NCBI GenBank assembly: GCA_019722365.1
Contig: JADFUC010002146.1
Location: 87,588-151,587, forward strand
From: Lithospermum erythrorhizon
Lineage: Eukaryota; Streptophyta; Magnoliopsida; Boraginales; Boraginaceae
Direction of reading: 5' to 3'
Length of the DNA: 64,000 nt
The notes below the pieces were generated by a model. That model was not told the DNA's origin. It saw nothing but the letters and a program-made list of their open reading frames with translations, and made no database searches. Below are positions 34,893 through 46,760 of the stretch, piece by piece. A program made the position numbers and the translations under genes. The stretch's first letter is position 1; every line of letters starts with the position of its first letter.

Positions 34893-36123
34893 ACGTGTTT
34901 GTGTTGATTGTTGGTGTATGATTGAGTTGATTTCGGTACGTGTTGATCATTTTAGAGGTCGGGATGTTTGTTAGTCGGATTGACATTAGATGAGTTGTTT
35001 ATGGGTTGTTGGCCCGTATGATGAATTGTATTACCGGTTTAGTGGCCTTGTCTTGATTATGAGCGTCGTGTAGTGGCATGTCTTCGGTATGAGGCGTGAT
35101 GTAGTGGCCTTGTACTTGATTATGGGTGTGATGTATTTGCCTGCGTTCTGAGTGTGATGTTTTAGGCATGTCGTGGGCATTAAGTTTCTACTGCGGGTTG
35201 AGGTTGATTCACATGTCCACTTAGTTGTAGAAATCCGGGATCATGTTCGGTTGATGAGTTGAGTTGATTGCGTTGTTGAGGCGTTGAGTTGAGTTGATTT
35301 GCGTAGTTGAGTGGATTGAGTTGTTGAGTTGACTAAGTTGTTTGGTGTGGGATTAAGTAGTACTAGTGTTGTCGATAGAGTTGTGGTTTTTATTTGGGTA
35401 TTGTTGCCAGCATTTTTAACAGAGATGCGTGATTATGGTTGTATGTTAACTTTCTTTAGACTATCATGTTTAATTGATGAAACTTGTAATTTATGATAAT
35501 CGTAAGTCGGCATTTGTATACACTTATGTTGTCTTGTGATCATGAACTCGCTAATGATAATTTCATCTTATAATTTCCTTAAATGGAGTGGCAATCACTT
35601 TCACGAAATCTATCATGTTTACAACTGGTCTGATTATTATATTATGCTATGAGGGGTGTGGGTTAATTTAAAATTTCTTGAGATAATCTTCAGCATTGAA
35701 CCATGGCTGCTCACACTATTCTTTATGGGCGGCGTTTTTTATTTGTGTCGGGTTGTAGTGATCATCGGCATTTACGGTCGTTCGTGTATTCGGGTTTGAG
35801 TGCTTAGGTGAGGCAGGCCCGAGTAGATCTCGGTCTTACTTTTTGTTGTTTTGGTTGTAGTTTGGAATGTATATTGTTGTATTTTGAGATTTGAATTTGT
35901 GTGGTTGTCGTTTGTCTTTGTGATTTGTTGTATATATGGAGGTTTGTGTGGTTAGAAATCTCTGCGATAGATTATTTTCTTAAAGCGTTATTCGCGAGAT
36001 GTGTGTTATGTTATTGGGTTATTTGAAACGATTAAGGTCTTTTAATTAGTGCGTCCGTCGATTTGATAGCTACGAATGTCAGGGAAGCAGGCGTCCCAAC
36101 GCCGAGGCGGTAGGCTTGGGGCC

Positions 36124-36284
36124 CAGTCGTTGGCACATCCCCAGACCTAATTTTATTTAGAATACGTAGTAAAATGGTATATTACTCACCAAAAAAAGCT
36201 TGTCATTAAGAAATAGCCATTTTATTCTACATTACTCTGCAAAGAGGCAACGTTAAATGTATATTATCCTTTATATTAAATGAA
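36124..36284. other. Short spacer between LTR and TIR element
   Basis: AT-rich, with no feature seen. Confidence 0.4.
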
Positions 36285-37045
36285 ACTTTTTTGTCACTGC
36301 TTATTCTATTAGTATAGGGGTAAAGTATAAGAATAGCATTTTAAATATTTTACGTAATTAAAAAAAAAAAAATCATATTTTAACATCCTCCTTTTCTTTG
36401 TCGGCAATGTAGCCTTCATGGCTATACATGCTGCCCGCACCTGCAAGCCCTTTATTGCCACCCAGCTTGCCTTGTATTCTCTTTTGACGCCCTTCGCCAT
36501 TCTTACTCCCGACCTATTGCCTCATCCCAGCTTCACATTGGTTACCATTGAAACCCCCCAACATTACTTCCTTTCATGAAACCACTTCACGCTTCGCATT
36601 AAATGGTGAGCCTGAAATGCAAGTTCGAGGTCTTATAAATCGTCGGGAGCCTTTGGTATTACTTTTTATGGAATGATAAATTTGTAAAATAATGAAAATT
36701 GAAAATTGTGAAGGTAGGGGATAAGTGTTAACTCTTTCCGGCTGTCGTGAGTTGATGTCGAGGATTCGAAGTACATTACGTGTTACTCCTCACTGCCCAG
36801 AGCGTCATGTTAGCACCTTTTTTAGGTCGCGATAATCATAATAGTTGTGTGGTTCTCATTATAGGGTTGTAGAGAGGATCGGAGTGGTGGGGGCTCTTAC
36901 TTGAGGGTGGTGGTGGGGGTAGGGGAGGCTGAGGTGAGTGTGTTAAAAGAGGTTGATCTTTATTTTAATTATGTAAAATATTTTAAAATGTCTTGCTTGT
37001 GCTTTTTATATAATGTTAGAGTAAAATAGTCATTTAAGCTTATTT
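36285..37045. mobile_element. Element with long terminal inverted repeats (MULE- or MITE-like)
   Basis: The left arm (about 36285-36410) and the right arm (about 36920-37045) are inverted copies. Each carries a TTTTAAATATTTTACGTAATT-like block followed inward by a T/C-rich CATCCTCC/CACTCACCTC segment. The interior of about 500 bp is less AT-rich and non-coding apart from a 63-codon minus frame. Arms of about 120 bp favour a Mutator-like non-autonomous element, but no 9-bp target duplication was confirmed. It lies about 340 bp past the 3' end of the kinase. Confidence 0.5.
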
Positions 37046-37385
37046 AAAAGGTGGAAAATTAGGTTTTAGGGGTGTTTCGAAGCAGAGCGATAGTTGAGGA
37101 TGTCGAGATAGGAGCGATGAATTCGAGAGGTGTGTCGGTAAAACCTATAAATTAGGCCTTAGAAAGAGATGGAGGGTGTACTTAGTAATCAAGCATTATG
37201 TTACTCACTGTTCAAGCCATTTAATTCTCTGTCAAAGCATTATCTAATGAAAAACTAAATCTGATTGGGGGCAAAGAACAAATGTAAGAAGGAATAAAGA
37301 AAAATAAAAGTGCTCCAAGTTTAAAAGATCTTGAAGCACTGAATCTATCTCTACAATCAACTTGACCCCAGTCCGAATATTGGAA

Positions 37386-38405
37386 TCACCTTACATTGAC
37401 CCAATCATCTCCACCAGACCAATCAAGCCATCGATTACATTCTAATCCCTTCAGCCTCTCAGCCGCCGAGGTAGCTGTTGGCGACGCCGTAGTTGAGGTT
37501 GTGAAGGATGAATTTTCAGACAACCATTCTGGAAAATCAAATGGGCATCTTGGAGAAGTTGAAGGAAAATTGCAAGATTCTTGCAATGTAACAGTGTCAT
37601 GATCAGTGCCATTGATATTTTCTAAGAATGGATGATTCAATAGCATCTCAGCCGTCCATCTATTCCTTGGGTGCTTCACAAAGCATTTTCCAAGAAAATC
37701 TTTACCTTCAACTGAAAGCTTAGTAGGAAGTTGAGGCATCTCATCTCCAAAGCCGATTTTCATGAGAAGCGACCCCATGTCAGAGCAACTCCAAGGTGGA
37801 GAACCGGTGAGCATCTCAACCACCACACATCCGAGTGCCCAAATGTCCGCCGGACACTCAACTTCACCTCCTGTCACCATCTCTGGAGACATGTGCATCG
37901 GAGTACCTCTTAATTCACACCTCGATTCACTCATTTCTTTCAAACCACTCCTCTTTGCAAAACCAAAATCCGCAATTAACACTTCACCGTTTTGGCCTAA
38001 AAGAATGTTTTGAGTCTTGATATCGCAGTGGACATAACCTTTTTTGTGAATAAACTCCAGCCACTCCAGGTGGTTTGTATCCCTGACTTCAAACTCTGGC
38101 AACTTATGATTGTCGGAGTTCTTCATTTTATCACATAAGTACACCAGGCGTACTCACAATAAAACATTGTACAATTTCTCACCATTTTCGAAACTAAAAC
38201 AATCACCCAAACAAGAAATAATATAAGGGCAACCATTAAGGTCGTCCAAGATTAATTTCTCATTCATTAATGAAGCAGAGTGTGGAACTCTACATGACTT
38301 TAGGGCCATCAACTTGGGACAATTTTGATATGTGGGTATTGGTATTGCTAAATTCACAAAACCAAAGCTTCCATGTCCTATTTTAGCACGTCTAATCCAA
38401 TCCAT
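37386..38405 (-). pseudogene. MAPKKK18: MAPKKK17/18-type protein kinase, intronless, with a frame lesion
   Basis: The ATG at 38405 opens MDWIRRAKIGHGSFGFV, with the Gly-rich loop at residues 9-16, the ATP lysine in ALKSC (about residue 36) and the helix-C Glu in MNEK. The frame hits TGA right after the hinge text EKLYNVLL (about 38151), where EYA is expected. From about 38144 a second frame supplies HKKGYVHCDIKTQNILL (catalytic loop, HCD rather than HRD), IADFGFAKR, RGTPMHMSPEMV, DIWALGCVVVEMLTG and a Trp-rich tail ending DDWVNVR. Total length, about 340 codons, is normal for this intronless plant subfamily, which acts in ABA and stress MAPK signalling. Damage is confined to about 38045-38155 (stop plus small indels). 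It is a recent pseudogene or a consensus error. Confidence 0.88.
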
Positions 38406-38499
38406 CAAAAATTGTATCTTGATTTCAATGTGTGTTGAAGTTGGTATATTAAATATTGTGAAGATAAAATGATGAAAGCTGAGTATTTTGGGAGTTGGA

Positions 38500-38530
38500 A
38501 TTTTGGGATGGCTATTATAGGAGACTTTGG
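38500..38530 (-). promoter_or_regulatory. Possible TATA region of the kinase gene
   Basis: On the minus strand a CCTATAATAGCC motif (about 38522-38511) lies about 110 nt upstream of the kinase ATG. It is followed by an A/C-rich leader without an upstream ATG in good context. It is the only TATA-like site in a suitable position. No ABRE core was seen next to it. Confidence 0.35.
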
Positions 38531-38698
38531 TTAGGCCCCACTTCAATCAATCTTACAAGTTGTTGAAGTAAAGGAGTGGAAGGAGCATTGGTGAGAGCTA
38601 AAAGATGTGAAACTGAATCGTATCTAGGAGTCAAATTAGTTCAATTCTACTCGGAAGAGTAAGAGAATTAAGATGGTCCTGTTCACTGCGCTTTATTT

Positions 38699-39844
38699 AG
38701 GATGGTCATCGGTGAGATTCCGGCAGTTCGGTTCAGTTCGGTTTTGGCCGAAAATTAGAAGCAGAAACACTATTCATCGATTACCGAATTGACCGGTTAG
38801 ATCGGTTATCACATCGTTCCCATCGGTTCAGGTTCGGTTTGGTTAAATTTCGGTTTGGGGAGCGTTTTTTAGCATGTCGTCTTAATTGAAATTAAGTCGC
38901 TTAAAGCCCAGATTTAATCGCGCCAATTTGATGAGCTTACTTAAGATTAATTATACGTCTAAATACGCATTCAATAAATAATATCATTATTTTTAAATAT
39001 CTTTTGTATTTTACATATTATTAGTTTAGAAAGATTTATATATATTTTATTTAGATTATCACAAATAATAAGCAAGTTAAATCCCAAGTGCTTTAAAATA
39101 TGCTGCGTCTGAAATCTTCTGAATGCTTGAAAAGGATAATAAATAAAAATTGAAAAATCTACACAAAATTTGAAGCCCAGGTTCGGTTAGGTTCGGTTCG
39201 GTTATTTGAGCCGAACCTAAATTAGTTGATTCTGCTCCGACGCCCGAACCTAAATAGGACCGGCTCCAATTATGTTATTTTCGGTTCGGTTCGGTAGTTT
39301 GTATTTTGTTGGCGCCACAGTCGTCAGTGCGATTTGGTAGGATTTTCGCATGAAACCCCATATTATAGTTTTTCTCGGTTCGGTGTGATTTCGTTTTCTC
39401 ACTCAATCGGTTTTTCTCGATGAGGTGAAAATCGGTTTTTGGTGCGATTCGGTGTAAATCGGTTTTAAAATTAGTTATTGTTTAATGGATTATGTTATTG
39501 TTTTATTGTTTCATTTCATTTAAATTGACCATACAAATATGATTTATTAGATGATAATTATGCAGGCCCTACTTGTAAATTGCAATTCAATGTAAATACT
39601 GATATATTATGAATAAGTAAATATTTATTTGAATTATATAATAAATTTAGAAATAAATCAAACATAAATGATTGGTGCGATTCGGTTCGGTGAGATTAGA
39701 TTTAAAGTTAAGCGGAACCGAAAAAAGTTTCGTTTAAATTATTCAAACCTTATCAAATTCGGTTTCTAAAAAAATCGAACCGAATCGGTTCAAATCGGTG
39801 CGATTCGGGCAATGCGATTTGGATTTTTTCCAATATGGCCATCC
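38699..39844. mobile_element. TIR transposon derivative rich in CGGTTCGG motifs
   Basis: The ends are inverted: GGATGGTCAT on the left and ATGGCCATCC on the right, each flanked by TTA, which could be a 3-bp target duplication. Subterminal regions are packed with GGTTCGGTTCGG and CGATTCGGT motifs in direct and inverted orientation, and the middle (39470-39680) is AT-rich. No transposase is present. TTA flanks suggest PIF/Harbinger; the AGGATGG terminus resembles some hAT ends. It lies about 290 bp upstream of the kinase ATG. Confidence 0.55.
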
Positions 39845-40059
39845 TTAATCGTATCGTATGGTTCTTTGACTGAAGAATAAAATGCCCATGAAAGGTGAGG
39901 AGATTTCGAATCCTATTTTTTGGAAGTAAATAGTGAGTAAAACAAAAGATGGGAACTGTTGTTAGTATTTACTTTTTTTATAGACAAACATATACTAATA
40001 ATAATATTGTGAACCATCACAAATTTGTTATTATATAAATTTGGAACTTCAAAGTTTTT

Positions 40060-40305
40060 AACATAATAAACAAAAAGTAATACTAGAGCCATTATAATTT
40101 TTTAAATTTAAAAACCTCGATGGATGATCGTGAGGAGGCGCCAATGCTCGGAGACGATTTTATTTAGTTGATGTTAACTTATTAAAAACATAAACAAAAG
40201 TAATACTAGAGCCATTATAATTTTTTTGTTTAAAATATCGTCGAGATGATGCGATGAGGAGGCCTCCATGTCGGGGCAGGTTTATTTAGTTGATGTTCTT
40301 GATAA
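40060..40305. repeat. Tandem duplication of a 122-bp segment
   Basis: Two adjacent copies, about 40060-40178 and 40183-40304, share an AAGTAATACTAGAGCCATTA block and a TTTATTTAGTTGATGTT end. They differ mainly in a GC-rich stretch in the middle. Nothing coding is seen. Confidence 0.7.
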
Positions 40306-40590
40306 AACATTCCAAACTTGATTTCGATAATAAAATGCATATCTACTCAAAACCTGTTAAAAATCAAATTGATAAAAATAGTAATATTAGTTGGATGCCT
40401 TGGCACTAATAAGAGAAGTCTATGTGAGAATTATTTCTGTAATAATGATTTTAGGGTGGAGTAATGAAATTTGCAGGATTTAGGATTATTGGATTGTAAG
40501 GGTGCCAGTGCAATATGTTGTTGTGATTATGCATGAGTCCGGCACAGTAACCATTTTGTGGATGTGTGGGATGAATTCCTATTACTAGGC
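40306..40590. other. Non-coding spacer
   Basis: No gene, repeat or RNA is recognised. Confidence 0.4.
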
Positions 40591-43085
40591 TGTGTAATGT
40601 CGATAGCAGCTAGATTAATAAAATAAGCCCAAATATGATTTTTAATTTTCTTAAGAGTGAATCACAGGCCGCTAAATATTTATGTTAGAGTGAATGTTTA
40701 TGTTCGGAAGTTAGTTGTCGAGTTAAGTTAAAGCAAGAGAGGTATCGGCAATTAAAAATGAGATTTGGTTGAGCTTTTGGGCCAACCAGTGCAACCAGCA
40801 AGAAATAATTTAAGCCCAAAAGCATACTTAAGCATTTTCTTTTCGCCTTCCTCATTGAAGCAGAATAGCCGTGTATCATACCGTTTTTTTTTTATCTTCT
40901 TTCTCGATTTTACTCATATTCGAGCTTTGGAGGCTAAAATTTTAGGATAAGTTTATATAAATAAATGCAGATGGATTTCAAAGGTAAAAGGTCGATATTT
41001 TTTGAGTATTGTGAAATCTCCAAACTTTGACTTTGTTGACTTTTTGATATTTTGAATTTTATTCTTCCGATTGATTAGTTTGTAGATTAGTTGTTCTTTG
41101 GATTGAAATATGGTGTTTGATGTGAAATTTTGGATGTTTAGGACGAGTTGACTTTTTGAACTTTTGGAGTTGACTTTGGATTTTGGATGAATTATTGAAT
41201 ATAATTATTATGCAAGTATAAATTGTAATATAGGTTGATAATGATCGATATTTGGGGTAGAAAGTCTTTGATATAATTGAATTGACTTTCGGATGATCGT
41301 GAGTTGACTTCATTAGAATGTGGTGGTTAATGTAAATAAGTTATTGGATCATTATTGTGTTTGTTTGGAATACAAATATGAATTATAGGTGTTGGGAATA
41401 AATAGGTTGGAATTAATGGTAATTGGATTTTGGGTAGTAAAAGCGAGCTTAGGGATTAGAGGTTGAGAGTTATAAATTGATCGGAAAAGGTTGAAATTGG
41501 AATTATTGAAATTATTTGGAAATGTTGGGAGTTTTGAATATGATATGGTACGACTATCAATTTAGTCAGAGATGGCGAGGTTGGTCGTTGAGATTGTTAT
41601 TGAAACATACTTGGTAATCTTCACGTAAGTTGTAATTTATAGCAATCGTTAAAAGCACAGTATTTAAATTAGGATAAAGGGGTTGAAATAGTTCTGAGTT
41701 GTGATTTTATTTTTGTAATGTATGCATTCGGACTGGGCATTAGAGCAGTGAGGATGATTATTTGCTTGGGCGCTAGTGTGCTTGGTGGGGATTTATCGCT
41801 CGTTTGTTATCTTGTTGTGTTTGGATGTTGTGTATGGTAAATTGATTGTGACGGTGTATACGTGTTATGAACTTACAGGTGTAGATTGGTGAAAATAGGA
41901 ATTGTTGACTTATTGTGGTAGTCGCTTTGAGATGCGTTAGGGTGTGTTTGATGAAGGTGAGTAATAGCAGGTATATTTGTGTTTTTAGTGTAATTTTGAG
42001 TATGTTTATGCTGAGTGTATTCTTGTATTCATGTTGAGTAAAATTGTGTGCTGGAAGTATCTGGGAGTGTATCTCTGTTAAGTGCAGGTTTTGTACGATT
42101 TGGTTCTATTGTATGTGATATAGGTGTTACCTTGAAACTGTTGTGTGTTTGTTGTGTGTGCTTGACATTGTATGTGTGATTGGTGGATGTTGAGATGTGG
42201 GGTGTTCGAAGGTGAGCTTTGCCGGGAAAGGATATATTGATGTTGGGTGTTCGAAGGGTGGTGTTGAAGGGTGAGCTGCGGGGGAAAATGATATGTTGTT
42301 GTTGGGTGTTCGAGAAGGGTGAGCTTTGCGGAAAAGGATGGTGTTATGAAGATGTTATTGTGGTTCCGTTTTTGTGTAAATCAATTATTTATAGTTGTGG
42401 TGTGCGTGTTGGGTGAAATTTTCTGCCCCGGTTACGTGTTTGATTGTGATGTGATATATGACTGTGAGTTACGTAGTCAGAGTTTTCTCTGAGAATTGTG
42501 CATTTATTTCGATGTGTGATACGCTAGGATGTCTTGAATAGTTATCATATTTACGTACTATTTGTATAGCCGTATTTATCCATCTTTGTTGCTAAGTACC
42601 TATATATGTATTTTCCTTGCATCGTCATTAGGATGGGTAAGTTACCCACGTCAAGGGTGATCAGTTTAGGCGTCGGCGTGCATGATTATTGTACTTTGGA
42701 AGCGATTGAGTTCGCGGTCGGTGACTTATTTAGGTGAGACGGTGGGTATTTAGGATCTTCGGCGATCCTCTGCTCCATTTTTTCGATTATGCTTGATTAT
42801 TATTTTTGGTTTTGGAAATGTTGAAATTGTAAGATATTTTTAGTACATTTTGTGACTTGGTTGTTGTGGTGTTTTATGTTTGGCTAGTAATCTTCTGATG
42901 GTTAATTTTGTATCGATGTTTCAGTTCGAACTATTAGTTTTATCAAGCTGTGTCGAGGTTCTCACAGTTTCAGGTGTTTAGGTAATCGACCATCGATTGG
43001 TGACTCCGATATCTGAGTTGATAGCGACTCCAACACCGGTGCGACTAAAGGCGGTGGATACAAGCTGTAAGGAGGTTCCATTTTG
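40591..43085 (+). repeat. Diverged chromovirus LTR, plus orientation
   Basis: A family splice donor (AAAG|GTAAAA, 40983/40984) is followed by the TTTGTTGACTTTTTGA and TTGACTTT blocks. The far part has the GTGACTTATTTAGGTGAGAC-like and ATCGATTGGTGACTCC-like blocks found near LTR ends in the other copies. Distances from the donor to both ends agree with the 4034-6519 copy. It carries its own three-unit repeat (GGGTGTTCGAAGG..., 42200-42345). Boundaries are approximate, and no internal element sequence adjoins. Confidence 0.6.
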
Positions 43086-44525
43086 GATGGGATCGTAGTA
43101 TTTATGCTTGTTGTTGGATTATTATGTTGAAGGATATTTTGTTTGTGTTTTTGTTTGGCTGCCTTGATCCAAAGAGAGTAAGTAGCATTTCTTCGATGAA
43201 TGAGTTGAGGAAGCTCAAACTTTGTTTGTTGAATAACTTCATTCCCTGAGTAACCAAATACTTCAAAGAGAACTAACAGAGAAACAACAAATCATTCATA
43301 ATATAGTTACGAGCTTCCAAGGGGTGGAAATGAGACTAACAAGTTTGTGATAAAAATTATTTGAATTGAAAATAAGATTAGGGGTGTTCACATGTTCGCG
43401 GTTGACTTCGGGTATGATGTTTACGGATGTTGTTTGCAGTCAGAAGACTTGAAGGTCGTCCGCGTGTAGGGTGTTATTATGTTTTTATTTTTTATGGATT
43501 GTTTCTTTACTTGTTATTGTTGCTTTCTTTTTGGCTTATGTTTGTGATTAGTACATATTCTTTTTAGATATGATTTAAGGTTTTATTTTTGTTTTTGGCA
43601 GGTTTTTAGCCACGAAAGGCGATGTATTGACAATTATTTTTATTTTGATTAATGCAGGAGCGAGGTTTAATCTAAAAAAATTGGGAGTAAGTATTTAACA
43701 AAAGTGAACCGTCACAAATTATTTAACATGGTCTCGTTAAATGAAGACCTTTCTTAAGACTTTACCAAATAAAGGATTTATTAGAAATTTTTTTGGGATA
43801 AAAGGAGAGTTATTAGGAAAATATTTTTTCTTTAAGATTTTAGCTGTAGGGGTATTAGGATTAGAAATCAAAGAGCAACCTTCTTTAGCTAATAAGAAAA
43901 GTTGAATTGAGACTTTTGAAGCCAAGTCATTCGTGCTATCAATATGAAGAAAAGTCCAATTTATCCAATAAATTTTACAATTATTTTTATTATTTCAAAC
44001 GAAATTTGCAAGAATAATTTCAATTTGGGAGATAATATGATTAGGAAATTTGTACATAGACATGGGATAAATGAGAATATAAAAAAGAACCGATTTAGAG
44101 GTGGTGGTGGTGTTGGTGTTTTAGTGTTTGGTGGTGGTGATGGTGATGGTGGTGGTGGTGGTAGGGTAGTGGCGTTTGTTGTGATGGGGAGTGGGTGGGG
44201 GCGGGGTGATAGGAGAGTGTTGATTTGGAGAAGAAAGGAGAATGAGAGAGGGTGAAAAGAGGCGTTGTTATCTTTTCATGAGGGAGGTGTTATTTATCTG
44301 AAAATTTCTGAATCTTTATAAATTAAAAGTTAATCAAGCGCCATTTTCCAAAATTTTTCCAAGAAAGGATCCTAGTTTTAATTTTGTCTATGATATTAAT
44401 GAAAATTGTTACTTCTTAGATGTAAAGAGGTAAGAGGATGGTCAAGATATTGTTGGAATTCAATTAACAAATTGGCAAATGACGTTTAGGTGTATTATCA
44501 ATTTAGGTCCTGCAGTTTCATAATA
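43086..44525. other. Non-coding stretch with a GGT microsatellite
   Basis: No supported gene. A GGTGGT-type microsatellite (about 44099-44170) makes a Gly-rich open frame (43944-44255) that looks like a repeat artefact. The stretch around 43180-43350 has a readable frame of Glu/Leu-rich text but no motif. Confidence 0.4.
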
Positions 44526-44773
44526 TACTTCCTCTAATTTTTTAGTTATGCACATTTTTTAAATTCGATTAGAATAATGTCATTTTACGTATATATTCCT
44601 AATTAATGAATGAAACAACAATTTAATAAGATATTGGTATTAGAAAGCGTTTATTACATATATACATTAAATAAGGGGCTTAAAAGAAAAATCAGCGTTG
44701 CGTTGGAATTCCGTCGACAAGTATTTCAAACTAATTTTTTTCTTAGGATGACATTTAAAAATCGGAGAGAGTA
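44526..44773. mobile_element. Stowaway-like MITE
   Basis: A 248-bp segment starts TACTTCCTCTAATTTTT and ends with the reverse complement of TACTCTCTCCGATTTTT. Both ends are inverted and have TA at the border, the pattern of plant mariner-type MITEs. Confidence 0.6.
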
Positions 44774-45150
44774 TGTAAACAAGGTCATTTAGCATTAAAT
44801 CAAATGCTTTATTGACCATTATACCGTTCATATAAACACCTTAACATTTAATTGATTTTTATCTAGTAAAAGATAATTTATTTTCATTTCAGATTTATAA
44901 AAATAAAGAATGTCAATAATAACATAAAAAACTATCCATTTAAATATATACTGAATATTTTTAAAAATGTTAATCTATCAAATATTTTTTATTATACAAA
45001 TATAGTTTTAACATGAAATATACTTTGATATTAAAATATATGAGGCATAAAGGTAATTGAACAAGTCGATTTGAATTAAGTCTAGATAGTATTATAAGGG
45101 TAGGAACCCAATTAATATTTCAGTAATTTAAAGAGGTTTAAGAAAATGGA
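44774..45150. other. AT-rich spacer
   Basis: Strongly AT-rich DNA with no feature recognised. Confidence 0.4.
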
Positions 45151-46760
45151 AATTATTTCGAGACTCGAGTGTTATCCTTCAGGAGGGGTCTCGAAGCAAT
45201 TACCGAGAAATTGTTTGGCCACTACTTGTTTGATCTTTTGAATTTGAAAATATTGTTAATAATAATTTTAGTATGTTTAACTTTGATTCGATTAAAGTAT
45301 GGTGTAGACAATCGAAATTTAATAAATAAATTTAAGAAAAATCGATTTATTTTAATCGGTGAAATCGATGAAAAAATTGATCACACGAGCTACTGGCATT
45401 AACGGTGGGTTGACGAGCTCAGCAAAATCAAACACGTATGGAATAATAAATTTTTTGAAATTAAGCGCGAAATTAATTGAAGTCGAGAGTGGGTTTTATA
45501 CATTAATTAAACCTAAATTTTAACTCGAATGAAGATTTTAGAGAAATAGCCTGGGTAAATGTCGATGGGGCTCGAAAATCCCCCAATTTATTACGTCGAT
45601 TTACTAACTATTTGGCACGAAATGAAGTTAGAGCGTCGGGGACTTAAAATAAAGACTCTAGAAAGAGACGGGTTTAAAGCGAACACTCCCAAAAGTCGAG
45701 TAATATGAAAATGCGTTTGACGCAAGAATGCGAGCATTCGATTCATCATGTAAACTCTCTTTTGCATTGGAGTGGAAACTGATGTAATTTTCATAAAATC
45801 AACGGCCATTTAACACCAATTCAACGGTTAAGATCAAAATTGGTGATTATGAATAAACAATCGAGAAAGCACGAAAGCTATAAATACCCATGCTTGAAAT
45901 AAACATCCAGCAGACACAAAATACAACAAAAAGCTCACCAGGAGAATTGCATAGAGCAGCTGAAGGTATTTTTCATAAAAACCTCTAAAAGATTGTTGCT
46001 TATTAGGGATAAAAACATCAAATCTTTTAACTGTCGGCCTAAACGGGTGCTAAATTAAAGGAGCAGTAAAGAACACAAAAATGCTGGCTGAGGTAAAATA
46101 GGGTAGGAATTGGAGTGAGAGTTGAATTCCTCACATGATTAAATAAATGCCCGTTAGTAAATGATGAGGCGGGATATAATTTTGCATAGTCTGCATGCAG
46201 CGTCGGGAAATACGGAGTAAGATGCTAAGGCATCACTCTTGTGACATGCATATCCACGCATTAGCACCTAAAGATCGGGAATAAGCTACTTGAGCACCTA
46301 GCTCGGTCTAGTATCTAGTCAATGTGCATTAGCTGAACCGCAATTCAAATCAGTCTAAGTCCCACATTTCAGTCTATAAGAGTCAGTCAGAACGGTAATG
46401 CGGGTATCACGTTGCTATGGCTACACGGCTCGAACCATTTCCAAATCGAGGCGAGTCGAAGACTTCAGTCTTACATCGGTCTAGGGTGGCGTTGATACAG
46501 ACTCTTTATCGATCTCGCGAGTGATCTTGTAATCCAAATCCCAGCTTTAGGATAAATACAGCGGTCAGGGCACAAATTGAGTCGAGCAGGATCATACAAC
46601 GGTCGAGGCTTTCATCGAATCGATACGCGATAGGCGTCGAACTTCGAAAGCGTCAAGACTCAAAGACCAAATCGAAAGTCGAACTCCATCGGAATCCAAC
46701 TCGGCGTCACCAGCGATGGAAGTGAGTTTAGAGAGCAATAGATTGATAGTCGGTTCATCG
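45150..46760 (+). repeat. LTR and leader of a Tat/Ogre-like Ty3 relic
   Basis: Two blocks recur in the same order at 53923-54230: one around AAATCGATTTATTTTAATCG (45312-45385), the other ending GATTGATAGTCGG (46561-46757). A TATA box CTATAAATACCC lies at about 45879-45890, followed by a leader-like R region. The second copy ends in GGCGCCATCGGGAA, a decayed tRNA-type PBS, so these are LTR 3' ends. The start is uncertain. The Tat/Ogre link comes from the protease just downstream. Confidence 0.5.
45879..45890 (+). promoter_or_regulatory. TATA box in the Tat/Ogre-like LTR
   Basis: CTATAAATACCC is a near-perfect plant TATA box. It is followed about 30 nt later by an A/C-rich leader beginning near CATCCAGCAG. 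Confidence 0.55.

Larger units (their letters stand above)
25196..36123 (+). repeat. Chromovirus LTR (solo or remnant), split by a copia insertion
   Basis: The left part (25196-26310) is the reverse complement of the 8613-9857 type LTR, including the splice donor TAAG|GTAAGA at 25554/25555. The right part (34893-36123) continues at the next LTR position, with the GAGTTGAGTT tract (35240-35340), the TGAGTGTGATG-type units (35040-35170) and the CGTT end at about 36115. The two parts flank a complete copia element, so one LTR was interrupted. No chromovirus internal sequence adjoins either end, consistent with a solo LTR. Confidence 0.75.

Noticed and set aside
38690..39852. An 8-bp hAT-type target duplication around the CGGTTCGG element
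   Set aside because: The 8 bp on the two sides do not agree; only TTA is shared. hAT was left as an alternative, not a call.
43944..44255. Gly-rich 103-codon frame
   Set aside because: The Gly run is a GGT microsatellite. The flanking codons show no domain and no start context.
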